Origin: UBA2773 sp964458715 | GTDB lineage: Bacteria > Patescibacteriota > Minisyncoccia > Moranbacterales > DUUL01 | Reading direction: 5' to 3' | Length of the DNA: 47,722 nt | NCBI GenBank assembly: GCA_964458715.1 | Contig: CAYWJP010000002.1 | Span: forward strand, 1-47,722 | In this document: piece after piece, positions 33,068 through 41,444 of the stretch | How positions within the stretch are numbered: the first letter of the stretch is position 1 | How the letters are laid out: the number at the start of each line of letters is the position of its first letter | Translations under genes and position numbers: made by a program | The notes under the pieces: generated by a model | The model's input: only the letters and a program-made list of their open reading frames with translations | Told to the model about the DNA's origin: nothing | Databases searched by the model: none

Positions 33068-34483
33068 TTAATTTAATTTTTGATCTTGAATAATATTGAT
33101 ATCATATTTTTTGATTTCTCCATTTTTATTAATTAACTTAATTTCACCTTTTATTTCAGGAACGCCAGATTGTTTTTGAATTAGCAGGTTATAATTTTCG
33201 AAAGTAATCCTCTTGGGCAACCGATATTCAAAATGAAGAGTCCTGGTTTGATTAATTGGAACTTGAATTAATGTTCCAAAATATTTTTTATTAAATTCTT
33301 CTCCAAATTTCATGGGACGAGTGCTGCTTGTATCTAAAAGCCAACTTTCCACGGGAGTATAAATTCTTAAATAACTCTGATAATCATTAGTCATCCAATC
33401 TTTATCTTGAGCGGTATTAATATAGGTTATATCTAGATTGGCAACAGGATCGTTTCCAGAGAAATCAACTTGATATTTAAAGGATCTAACCATCTTTAAA
33501 TCAGTTTTGTAAGCAGCTAAGTTAGCATCAACTAACATTAAATAATCATTTGAATAATTTTCCTCTACTTCACCATCCCAATTTAAGCCAATTATTTCTT
33601 TTTGAATTTCAGAATTAAAAAAATTCAACATAACATCTTTTTGATTTAGATGTTTTTCTAAGCTTAAAAGTAATTTTTTCTTTTCAGATAATCCAAGCTT
33701 TTGAACTTTATTCAAAATTTCTTTAGCTAAATATTTCATAATATATTTTCGCTGGCCTTTTTCAATGTCTTGTTCTTTGTATCCTTTTTCAACTTGATAT
33801 TCTAATTTTGTAATAGCGTTTTCACTATTATATTCACCAGGAAATCCCTCTATCTCAACTGGGCCAATTATCTCCAAAAAAGAACCGAGTAATTCAGTTG
33901 AAATAGCAATTACTCCATCGAAAGTTTCTCCTCCTCCCTGTATTTTATATAGATAGATAGCTTTTTCTGCGTTAGTTGGAAAATTTGGAGACCAATTACT
34001 GTCTCTCATTTCCCAATTTTTTATATTTAAAGTTTCTGGCATTGGATAAGGAGGGGTTATTCCAGTAGCAATTCTATCATCAAAAATATTAGTGTCATGA
34101 ACATCAATTTCGATAATTTTACCATTCTCGATTTTTAAAATTCCAAAAGCTCCAATGAAACCGCCTCCGGGTCTCAACTCCAGATTATTTTGAAATAAAA
34201 TTAAAAAAGTTTGGACTCCTTTTGTCTCCGTGATAATTGAAGCCATTTTAAAAATTGACTGGAGTTCGGTTTTCTGACTTTTTTCGATAGGCGCTATATT
34301 CAAAACAGGACTAAATAAACTAGCTAAACCAATCCAACCAGATTTTTGATATTCTAAAAATAAAAACCAACCGACAAGAATTGTAATTGCGATGGACCAA
34401 AAAGCTATCCAAAATTTCCACCCTTTTTTTCCAATTGATTGTTTGGTAAATCTAGATTGATTCAACGAAGTATGATTATTCAT
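33068..34483 (-). CDS. DUF4012 domain membrane-anchored protein
   Basis: 471 residues. One N-terminal helix (FWIAFWSIAITILVGWFLFL, about 25-44), the rest outside. The family-defining region is TFLILFQNNLELRPGGGFIGAFG, followed by DSNWSPNFPTNAEKAIYLY, GGGETFDGVIAIS and LGSFLEIIGPVEIEG. This resembles a LytR/CpsA-like arrangement, where similar N-x-x-x-x-R-P-x-G-G segments bind polyprenyl phosphate, so a role in moving glycans to the envelope is possible but not shown. It lies 2 bp after the polymerase-like gene, forming a two-gene unit with it. Confidence 0.85.
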   Translation of the reverse strand: MNNHTSLNQSRFTKQSIGKKGWKFWIAFWSIAITILVGWFLFLEYQKSGWIGLASLFSPVLNIAPIEKSQKTELQSIFKMASIITETKGVQTFLILFQNNLELRPGGGFIGAFGILKIENGKIIEIDVHDTNIFDDRIATGITPPYPMPETLNIKNWEMRDSNWSPNFPTNAEKAIYLYKIQGGGETFDGVIAISTELLGSFLEIIGPVEIEGFPGEYNSENAITKLEYQVEKGYKEQDIEKGQRKYIMKYLAKEILNKVQKLGLSEKKKLLLSLEKHLNQKDVMLNFFNSEIQKEIIGLNWDGEVEENYSNDYLMLVDANLAAYKTDLKMVRSFKYQVDFSGNDPVANLDITYINTAQDKDWMTNDYQSYLRIYTPVESWLLDTSSTRPMKFGEEFNKKYFGTLIQVPINQTRTLHFEYRLPKRITFENYNLLIQKQSGVPEIKGEIKLINKNGEIKKYDINIIQDQKLN

Positions 34484-34485
34484 TG

Positions 34486-35973
34486 TTAAATAAAGTTAAT
34501 TTTTTTAAAACGATCATTGATATTATCTTTTCCTAGATTCAAAATAATACCATACATCAACCAGAAAAGCACGGCTGTTGGGCCAAATACTAAAATATTA
34601 CTAGTTAATCCTTCTAGGAGTAAACTTACAAAACAAGAAGCCACAATTACAAACCAAATCCTTTCGCCCTTTTTTGTACTTTCATATTTTTTATAAATAT
34701 CGATAAAATAGCGCCAAAGAACTTTTAGGAATATAATTAATCCAATTATTCCATAAGTATTCCAAAATAACAAATAGGAGTTATTTTGACTAGTCCTAAT
34801 TGGCAAAGTTCCAATATTTTTGGCTCCAAGACTTTCGCCGAAAAACCAATTGTCTTTAATAGTTTCTACTCCCCCAAACCATTGTTTTAAGTTTGCATTA
34901 GAAACAGTTTCAATAGATGCGTAAATATTAGGAATAATCATTGTCAAAATTATCAAACAGATTACAGAAATTGTAATAAGAAATTTTTTTCTGGTTAAAA
35001 TTCCCATAACCATAATTCCTATTCCAAGAAAAATTAAACTAGAATAAGAAAAGGTTAAAATTAACCCCGTAAATTGAACAAGTAGTAAAACTAACATCCA
35101 AATTCTTTTTCGAAATAATTTTCGATTCTTAAAATGACCACTAAATCTTTTAACTCGATAGATGCCATCCAACAGGCGAACTTTCTTTTTTCGACCCACT
35201 GTTTTTTTAATTAGGACTTTTTCTTGTTGTTTGTTCAAAACTATAAATCCTAAAGTAGCAATAATACTAATAATCAGCAAGGAAACTAGGGGATTTGCAC
35301 CGACTTGATCGTTTAGTCCAATCCCTAAGAACCCATTAATTTGATGAGCTGGTTGATTAAAAATAAGATTCTGACTTCTTTCAGTGGAAACTCCCATGCC
35401 AATCGAAGTTTGCCATCCGCCAGTAAACATAATAATTCCAAAAATAGCATGGGTTGTCATTACTCCAATTATCAAAGAGAAAAAATGTTTAATTCGTTTT
35501 TGGGTTTGAAAAAAATATTGAAATCCTACCAACAAAAACCAAATTAAAACCATATTTAAAGCAATCTTCCAAACAAGACTTTCAATTATTGTTTTGAAAA
35601 TTAATCCAAAAAATAAATATGAAAAACTCATCAAAAAAAGTAAAAAAAACGGAAAAGTCAGCCTATTTTTTAGAACTTTTTTGTCTGTTATTGCTAGTTT
35701 AATCACTCCAATCATGGAAATTAAACCTAACAATAAATCAAACAAAGAAATGCCTCCCGATCCTAGTTTTATAGTTGGAAACAAAAGAACCAAGCCTAGT
35801 AAAAATAACCATCCTTTAGAAAAACTTTTATACAAAACAAAAATCGCCGCCAAAAGTATGGTAATTAAAACTGTTGCTAATACATTCAATGTTAAAACTA
35901 AATTTAAAACTGAAATCATCAGCACTATGAATAGTGGTAATATTAAATTTTTATCGAAATGGTCTTTAATCAA
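34486..35973 (-). CDS. O-antigen polymerase/ligase-like membrane protein
   Basis: 495 residues with about twelve membrane helices, a short cytoplasmic start (MIKDHFDKN) and a basic cytoplasmic loop near the middle (KKTVGRKKKVRLLDGIYRV). The C-terminal part has the Wzy_C-like pattern GLILTFSYSSLIFLGIGIM, a loop with WFFGESLGAKNIGTLPIR and TSQNNSYLLFWNTYGIIGLI. The start codon is TTG: no ATG or GTG is available before the first helix. It is paired with DUF4012 downstream, which suggests both handle the same lipid-linked glycan. A strong promoter lies about 80 bp upstream. Confidence 0.72.
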   Translation of the reverse strand: MIKDHFDKNLILPLFIVLMISVLNLVLTLNVLATVLITILLAAIFVLYKSFSKGWLFLLGLVLLFPTIKLGSGGISLFDLLLGLISMIGVIKLAITDKKVLKNRLTFPFFLLFLMSFSYLFFGLIFKTIIESLVWKIALNMVLIWFLLVGFQYFFQTQKRIKHFFSLIIGVMTTHAIFGIIMFTGGWQTSIGMGVSTERSQNLIFNQPAHQINGFLGIGLNDQVGANPLVSLLIISIIATLGFIVLNKQQEKVLIKKTVGRKKKVRLLDGIYRVKRFSGHFKNRKLFRKRIWMLVLLLVQFTGLILTFSYSSLIFLGIGIMVMGILTRKKFLITISVICLIILTMIIPNIYASIETVSNANLKQWFGGVETIKDNWFFGESLGAKNIGTLPIRTSQNNSYLLFWNTYGIIGLIIFLKVLWRYFIDIYKKYESTKKGERIWFVIVASCFVSLLLEGLTSNILVFGPTAVLFWLMYGIILNLGKDNINDRFKKINFI

Positions 35974-36053
35974 CTTTATTCCATTTTCAAACCAAATTAG
36001 TTGCTTTATAAGTTTTTATTAAAACATAAAATCCAACTTCAATTTTAAATATG

Positions 36054-36082
36054 AGTATAACACGAAAAATATATTTTGGCAA
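36054..36082 (-). promoter_or_regulatory. Promoter of the polymerase-DUF4012 unit
   Basis: On the minus strand TTGCCA (36082-36077), exactly 17 bp, TATACT (36059-36054): four of six and five of six consensus bases at the ideal spacing. It is the best-looking promoter in the window. The leader would be about 70 bases. Confidence 0.65.
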
Positions 36083-36126
36083 TAGAAAAAGGATATATTT
36101 TATTCACAATTCTAATCTAAAATCAA

Positions 36127-36195
36127 AAAACATTCTTATGATTATAATAAATTAGTTTAATGAAACTAGCTATTATTTTCTAAAAAGAATGTTTT
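36127..36195 (-). terminator. Long hairpin terminator after the baseplate-J-like gene
   Basis: AAAACATTCTT (36127-36137) and AAGAATGTTTT (36185-36195) form an 11-bp perfect outer stem. Inside, ATAAT/ATTAT and TAGTTT/AAACTA extend the pairing to an AATG loop, giving a nearly continuous 69-base hairpin. On the minus strand it ends in a T6 run. It probably ends the long minus-strand run from thyX to 36224. Confidence 0.65.
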
Positions 36196-36223
36196 ACGAA
36201 AGCATCTTTAAACTAAATAAAAA

Positions 36224-38083
36224 TTATTGAGTCATTTCGATAGTTATGTTTTTATTTTTTACCGGAAAAATACTCAACCAAGAAGGCGAATAAAATATTA
36301 CTGCTTTTTTTATCTTTGATAGACTGGTCAAAAAAGCTTTTAACTCATCGTTATTTTTGTTACTTAATTCTTTTTTTAATTTAATTTCGTCTATAATTGG
36401 CCAATAGATAGCATTGGCGGCTATTGACAATTCTAATTTTTTGGATTCATTATTAACAACATCTTTTTCAAAATTAATTTTACTTATTTTCTCAAATTCA
36501 AGACTTTCTAAATTTTCATCTTCAAAAGAATCTTTAATAATTTTTTCAAACTCATTATTGCTAAAAGTGAATAATTTTATTTTTTCTCGAATAGTGTAAC
36601 TGAATTTATTAATTATATCGCCAGGAGCATAAGAAGAATCGCTACCGATTATTTCTTTTTCGATTGAACTTAAAACAAAAGTTTCATTCTCTCCTAATTC
36701 TTTTTTAATGTTTTCTTCTAAATTTTTGTTAAATAATTCGATTGTTTTTTCTCTGGCTGAATTAATGTCTTGCTCCGTTACAATCTTAACTTTTTTATTT
36801 TCAATATCATTTGCTCCGCCCGTCATCGAATTTTCCGAAACGACTTTAAATTTTTCATATTTTTCGCTTCCTTTAAACCCTTCGATAGTAAATTCGCTAG
36901 CTTCAATATTATAATTTTGACCAATTTCACTAGCTATAACTTGGGCCTCTATTACACCGGGTTTGTCATCAATTACTCCAGGAACTGTTACGTTTTTAAC
37001 TAAACGAAAAAGCTTTCCTTCTTTTGAAAGAACTCGAGTTGTAGCGACCAATGGTTGCTTGATTGTCGAGTAATTGTTATATATTTTTACAATTCCTCTG
37101 GCCATCCCTTTGTCATTACTAAATTCTTCTCCGCTGGAATCATATTGGTCGCTAATCGTAAGTGTTAATTCTTGATATTCACCGTTAAGGCAATCACCGG
37201 AATTTAATTTTTCTTCGCAAATAGTTAAATCCAATTTTGTATCTAAAACTTCTTCTTTTAAAAACAGCTCTATTTTCATCTTAGGCCAATTAGAAAGGCT
37301 CCAGTAACCTAAAAACAATAATAGTAAAAAACTAACAAAAACAGAAAATATCTTAATTTTTTTACTATTTGGAGATTTAAATTTAACTTTCTTTTTGGGT
37401 TTTTTTTCTAAATAAGAGTCCTTCTTGTCGAGAATACTTTCTTGATAAAAATCATCAATAGTATTTCTTGAACTAAAATTACTTTTTTTATCGAAATTTA
37501 AATTAGGTCTAAATTTGGGCTCTTCTTTTTTAATTTTCTCTTTACTATCAATTTCTTTTTTAAGATTATAATTTTGAAGATGTTCATCGCCAAAAGTATT
37601 TGGGGTAATAACTTTAATTTTTTTACTTTCCAATGTTGAAGATGGAAAATGTTGCTCAATTGCTTCAAAGGGCTTTTCTTTATTTGAATCTTTTAAATTT
37701 GAATTATAAAAATTAGAGCTTCCGATTTCTCTTTTTTCAGGTTTTTGAGTGGATATCTGATCTTGAGTTTTTTTTGTTTCAGGCTCCTCTTGATTTTTTA
37801 AATCAAGATCTTCATTGCTAACAAAATCCTGAACTGATTTAGTTTTTGTTTCCAACCCAACTCTTTTTATAATTCTTTTTGAATGTTGATCCGATGTAAC
37901 TAGAATTATTTTTTTTCCCATTTTTGCTACTTCCTTTTTTAGTAATTTTAAATTTATAATTCCTTGAGTAAGAAGAGAGTTTTTTGGAACAACTAAAAAA
38001 ATTTCACGAGTAGTTTCTCTTCTAATTTTATTAATTATTCCTATTATCTCTTCATCAACATCGATATAAATAGTTTTGTGCAT
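36224..38083 (-). CDS. Single-pass membrane protein with baseplate-J-like domain
   Basis: 619 residues in three parts. Residues 1-90 form a small cytoplasmic alpha/beta domain (IYIDVDEEIIGIINKIRRET, IFLVVPKNSLL, KKIILVTSDQH). Residues about 90-245 are a charged, disordered linker. One helix (IFSVFVSFLLLLFLGYWSL, about 248-268) crosses the membrane. The exported part contains a segment like baseplate J/gp47 domains: ARGIVKIYNNYSTIKQPLVA, FRLVKNVTVPGVIDDKPGVI and EAQVIASEIGQNYNIEASEF. Such proteins are frequent in CPR genomes; the function is unknown and no other phage-tail gene is nearby. It lies 3 bp after the FtsA/PilM-like gene, so the two probably form one machine. Confidence 0.65.
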   Translation of the reverse strand: MHKTIYIDVDEEIIGIINKIRRETTREIFLVVPKNSLLTQGIINLKLLKKEVAKMGKKIILVTSDQHSKRIIKRVGLETKTKSVQDFVSNEDLDLKNQEEPETKKTQDQISTQKPEKREIGSSNFYNSNLKDSNKEKPFEAIEQHFPSSTLESKKIKVITPNTFGDEHLQNYNLKKEIDSKEKIKKEEPKFRPNLNFDKKSNFSSRNTIDDFYQESILDKKDSYLEKKPKKKVKFKSPNSKKIKIFSVFVSFLLLLFLGYWSLSNWPKMKIELFLKEEVLDTKLDLTICEEKLNSGDCLNGEYQELTLTISDQYDSSGEEFSNDKGMARGIVKIYNNYSTIKQPLVATTRVLSKEGKLFRLVKNVTVPGVIDDKPGVIEAQVIASEIGQNYNIEASEFTIEGFKGSEKYEKFKVVSENSMTGGANDIENKKVKIVTEQDINSAREKTIELFNKNLEENIKKELGENETFVLSSIEKEIIGSDSSYAPGDIINKFSYTIREKIKLFTFSNNEFEKIIKDSFEDENLESLEFEKISKINFEKDVVNNESKKLELSIAANAIYWPIIDEIKLKKELSNKNNDELKAFLTSLSKIKKAVIFYSPSWLSIFPVKNKNITIEMTQ

Positions 38084-38086
38084 TTT

Positions 38087-39352
38087 TTAATTTTGAATTA
38101 TTTTTATAGCTTTATTTAATGCTTCTGAAAGAACATCATTATTCCCTGAATCAAGAATTAAACTAGCTAATCCCATGGGAGTTACATCTTGAGGATTAGT
38201 TAACTTGCCGGTTTTGTCTATTATTTTTATAATATCATGTGGTTGAATATAACCGATAGTTGGTTTATCTGGAAAAGGTATTCGACTGAGCCATTTTTCA
38301 GAATTTAATTGCTCATATATTCCTGGCAATCCACTACCTCCACCACATAATAAAATTCTTGGTGGCAAAGAGTCCAATCTGGAAGAACAAAAATTTTCTA
38401 ATGCAATTTCTACTCCCGAAAGCCACACTTCGCAATCTTCTCTGAGTGAATCTTCAATTTTTCCAATATATTGATCTTCAATTTTTCCTTTTGAATAAAG
38501 TAACTTTGCCTCTTCTGCTTCCTCAAAGGACAAATGAAATTTCCTAGCTAAACTTTTGGTAAAACTTCTTCCTCCTAATCCAAAAATTGAAGTTCCCTCT
38601 AAACTGCCATTTTTAATAACAGCAATATCAGTAGTTCCTCCCCCAACATCAATTAAAATTGCTCCGAAATCAGGATGATTCTCTAGCCCCATCCCGTTAA
38701 CAGCCGCATAAGGCTCGGCAGCAATGGAAATCAGCTTCAAATCTAATTCCTTGGAAATGCTTTGGATTGCTCCCAGGTGAATCAAGGGAGCATAGGCATT
38801 AAAAACACTGATAGAAACATCTCTTCCTTGGAAACCTACGGGATTAGTCACCCGATAACCATCGATTTCAACATTAACAATAGCAGCATTAATAAGCTTT
38901 ACTTCTATGTCAGCATGATCAGATTCATACGCTAATTGTTTTTTAATTCTTTCAAAGGCTTTCCATTGAATTTTCTGAATGATGTTTTTTATTTCAGGCA
39001 TATCAATGCGAATTTCTGGCTTAGCTCTTTCGTAATGAACGGTCGTAGTAGAACCTTTAACAAATTCTCCAGCTATTCCAATAATAGTGTTCTTTACGTT
39101 TTTTATTCCAGCTTCTTGACAAGCAATATCAATTGATTTTTGACAAGTTTCGATTACTCCTCCGATATCGCTTACCGCCCCACTAGTCATATTTCCAATT
39201 TTTTGTCTAGTTTTGCCAACACCAAAAATTATCCCTTTTTGAGATTCTGTATCTACTTTGTAAACTAAGCTTTTAACAAATTCTGTTCCTATATCCAATG
39301 CCAGAAAAAAATCTTTGTTAAATTTTTTGTCTTTTCCAAAAAATAAAGCCAT
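38087..39352 (-). CDS. FtsA/PilM-like actin-fold ATPase
   Basis: 421 residues. The actin-type nucleotide motifs are present: phosphate 1 in FFLALDIGTEFVKSLVY, phosphate 2 in AILIDVGGGTTDIAVI, adenosine motif in LLCGGGSGLPGIYE. Between them is an SHS2/1C-like insertion (about 85-175) as in FtsA and PilM. Neither the FtsA C-terminal membrane helix nor pilNOPQ genes are visible. FtsA tethers FtsZ to the membrane; PilM docks type IV pilus parts. The neighbour downstream is a single-pass membrane protein, which fits a PilM-PilN-like pair as well as a division role. The family is firm, the exact role open. Confidence 0.75.
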   Translation of the reverse strand: MALFFGKDKKFNKDFFLALDIGTEFVKSLVYKVDTESQKGIIFGVGKTRQKIGNMTSGAVSDIGGVIETCQKSIDIACQEAGIKNVKNTIIGIAGEFVKGSTTTVHYERAKPEIRIDMPEIKNIIQKIQWKAFERIKKQLAYESDHADIEVKLINAAIVNVEIDGYRVTNPVGFQGRDVSISVFNAYAPLIHLGAIQSISKELDLKLISIAAEPYAAVNGMGLENHPDFGAILIDVGGGTTDIAVIKNGSLEGTSIFGLGGRSFTKSLARKFHLSFEEAEEAKLLYSKGKIEDQYIGKIEDSLREDCEVWLSGVEIALENFCSSRLDSLPPRILLCGGGSGLPGIYEQLNSEKWLSRIPFPDKPTIGYIQPHDIIKIIDKTGKLTNPQDVTPMGLASLILDSGNNDVLSEALNKAIKIIQN

Positions 39353-39398
39353 TTTTTTATTTTTTTATCTAAACCTAATCTAATTATATCATTCTAAT

Positions 39399-40133
39399 TT
39401 ATTTATTACGAGCCGCTCTTCCAGCCATGCATTTATTTTTAGCATTTGATCTCTTACAATATTCTAACATCACTGCCCTAAATTTACCAGTAGTGATTAT
39501 TTCCCCTTTTTCAATCAAAGTAGCTTTATCGGCAATTAACCCCGCTTCTTCTCGATGAGTTATTAACAAAATAGAACATTTTAATTTATTTTTTATTTTA
39601 AGAAGCAAGTCATAAAGCTCATTATAAACTATAATATCCAAAGATGCATCAGGTTCATCTAAAATCATTAGCTTAGGTCTCATTAAAATTACAGACGCTA
39701 ATTCAATTCTCTTCCTCTCTCCTCCACTTAATTTTTCATCAATTTTTCTATCCAAAATTTCTTCATTTAAATCCATCATTTCAAGAGCTTTTTTGAGATC
39801 TTGTTTAGAATTATTTTTGTTACTAGCTAAAAGAAAAGCCCCTACCGAAAGTCCTTCGAATCGAGCTGGCTCCTGAAAAGCCAGAGTTAAGCCCATTTTT
39901 GCTCTTTCGTGAATAGCTTTTTTAGTAATATCCTTTTTTAAAAAAATAATTTTTCCAGATTTAATTAAATTAGAATTTATCCCCATTAAAGCATAGGCCA
40001 AGCTAGTTTTTCCACTTCCATTTTTACCTAAAAGACAGTGAATTTCATTTTCTCCAATTTCTAAATTAACCTTATTAAGAATATCTTTTTTATCTAAATA
40101 ATTTTTTAAGGTTAGATTGATTGTTTTGAGCAT
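39399..40133 (-). CDS. SufC-like ABC ATPase
   Basis: 244 residues. Walker A GKNGSGKT (35-42), the SufC-style Q-loop region ERAKMGLTLAFQEPARFEGL, signature LSGGERKRIELA, Walker B LMILDEPDASLD and H-loop THREE. SufC drives Fe-S cluster assembly on SufB-SufD. Two points differ: the typical SufC DEIDSGLD is DEPDASLD here, and no sufB or sufD follows in the window. The C-terminal tail CKRSNAKNKCMAGRAARNK carries two cysteines. It begins 4 bp after the ferredoxin gene. Most likely an Fe-S assembly ATPase whose partners lie elsewhere; a stand-alone ABC ATPase is the alternative. Confidence 0.75.
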   Translation of the reverse strand: MLKTINLTLKNYLDKKDILNKVNLEIGENEIHCLLGKNGSGKTSLAYALMGINSNLIKSGKIIFLKKDITKKAIHERAKMGLTLAFQEPARFEGLSVGAFLLASNKNNSKQDLKKALEMMDLNEEILDRKIDEKLSGGERKRIELASVILMRPKLMILDEPDASLDIIVYNELYDLLLKIKNKLKCSILLITHREEAGLIADKATLIEKGEIITTGKFRAVMLEYCKRSNAKNKCMAGRAARNK

Positions 40134-40137
40134 TTAA

Positions 40138-40317
40138 TTATTTTTTAATGAAAATAGCTTGACAAGGACAACTCTCAATAACTTCTTCGAGATTGCAACT
40201 GTTTAAATCAAAAGTTGAAATTTCAGCTATACCATTTTTTATTGAAAAACATTCAGGACAAATTGATTGGCAAATTCCACAACCAATACAATTTTCTTTT
40301 TTAATTATACATACCAT
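40138..40317 (-). CDS. Small [4Fe-4S] ferredoxin
   Basis: A complete 59-codon frame from ATG 40317 to UAA 40138, too short for many gene callers. It starts MVCIIKKENCIGCGICQSIC and ends EEVIESCPCQAIFIKK. The pattern C10-x2-C13-x2-C16-x3-C20-P and C50-P is that of bacterial ferredoxins, with single-cluster ligands probably C10, C13, C16 and C50; C3, C20, C23, C41 and C52 are extra cysteines. It is 4 bp upstream of the SufC-like ATPase and 20 bp downstream of the PpiC gene, and is surely co-transcribed. It could give electrons for Fe-S assembly, but that is inference. Confidence 0.9.
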   Translation of the reverse strand: MVCIIKKENCIGCGICQSICPECFSIKNGIAEISTFDLNSCNLEEVIESCPCQAIFIKK

Positions 40318-40337
40318 AAAATTAAATTAGTTTAAAA

Positions 40338-41375
40338 TTAATAAATACTAGGATCTCCTTCGGATTTATTACGTAAAATATTCTCATTATTTTCAAGGGT
40401 AGAATTGGAAAATTTAATTTTAAGACTTTCTTCGTCCCAAAAATATTCTTTCAAGAAAATTTTGATTGAAAAAGTGGCTTTTTGATCATTGAACCAATTT
40501 AAAAAACTTCCTTCAGGAGTGAATATTTGCTTTAATTTAACCTCTTTTATTCCTTCTTTCTCTTTAACTTCCTCGAGATATATTAAATGACTTCCTAATG
40601 AACTTTGAATTACTTCAGAAAATTCGCCAGGTTCCATGGAATAAGCTTTCTCAGCAATGGGCTCAACTAGGTATTCTTTCTTAAACCATCCCAGCGATCC
40701 CCCATTTTTAGCCGTTTCTCCTTGTGAATATTTACTAGCTACTTTTTCAAAATTAATTCCATTTTTTAGTTCTTGATAGGCCTTCTCAATTTCACTTCCA
40801 ATTAAATCATCGCTGGCTATTTCTTTTTCATAATAACTGATTAATGCTTCTAAATAAAGCTTAGGAAGAATAACTTTATCCCTAAAATCACTCAGTTTCC
40901 AATTATAAAGCTTTTTAAGATTTAGCGCTAGATTTTCTGTACTTCCTGCTGCTTGAGTCTTGGCAATTAATTCTTGCTCAGCTTCTTTCTGGGAAATATT
41001 AATTCCTTTAGATTCTGCAATCAATTTAATAATTTCATCTTCTATTAATTTATTAAAAATTTCTTTTTCTTTTATTTTCAAACGTTGCTTGCCTTCTTCT
41101 GTTTTAAAATCAATTCTCATTCCTATTTCAGAAAAATCTTGAGAAACGTAAAACCTCTCTAAGGATTCCGCGTTAGATAAAATATCCCTGGTTGTTAATA
41201 TCTTATTCTTATTAATTAGTGCAATTGGATAAGGAATCGTTTTAAAAAAACTTTTAGTAAAATTGTTCAAAGGACTACAAAAATAAAAAATTCCTAAAAA
41301 AATAATCGCAAAAATCAACAATAACCCAATGAATAAAGTGATTTTATTAAAAATTATTTTATTTTGTTTTTTCAT
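40338..41375 (-). CDS. PpiC-type peptidyl-prolyl isomerase, membrane-anchored
   Basis: 345 residues. An N-terminal helix (ITLFIGLLLIFAIIFLGIFYF, about 12-32) exports the protein. A SurA/PrsA-like N-terminal helical region precedes a parvulin domain (about 190-278): FEKVASKYSQGETAKNGGSLGWFKKEYLVEPI, then AYSMEPGEFSEVIQSSLGSHLIYL. Parvulins of this kind fold exported proteins outside the membrane. The remaining ~70 residues are a separate short region ending NKSEGDPSIY. Within the long minus-strand run between the MacB-type permeases and the ferredoxin; 69 bp to the permease upstream. Confidence 0.88.
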   Translation of the reverse strand: MKKQNKIIFNKITLFIGLLLIFAIIFLGIFYFCSPLNNFTKSFFKTIPYPIALINKNKILTTRDILSNAESLERFYVSQDFSEIGMRIDFKTEEGKQRLKIKEKEIFNKLIEDEIIKLIAESKGINISQKEAEQELIAKTQAAGSTENLALNLKKLYNWKLSDFRDKVILPKLYLEALISYYEKEIASDDLIGSEIEKAYQELKNGINFEKVASKYSQGETAKNGGSLGWFKKEYLVEPIAEKAYSMEPGEFSEVIQSSLGSHLIYLEEVKEKEGIKEVKLKQIFTPEGSFLNWFNDQKATFSIKIFLKEYFWDEESLKIKFSNSTLENNENILRNKSEGDPSIY

Positions 41376-41444
41376 TTTGTTTTTATTGAAAAATTTATTG
41401 GAATCTTTTTTAACCTTATCAATTTAATCACTTTAAATCAAGCT

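Noticed and set aside
36127..36195. Insertion sequence or CRISPR-like repeat
   Set aside because: It is a single hairpin ending in a T-run, best read as a terminator; no repeated spacers or transposase anywhere in the window.
36224..38083. Phage tail or contractile injection system
   Set aside because: Only the baseplate-J-like fold is shared; no sheath, tube, spike or other tail genes are in the window.
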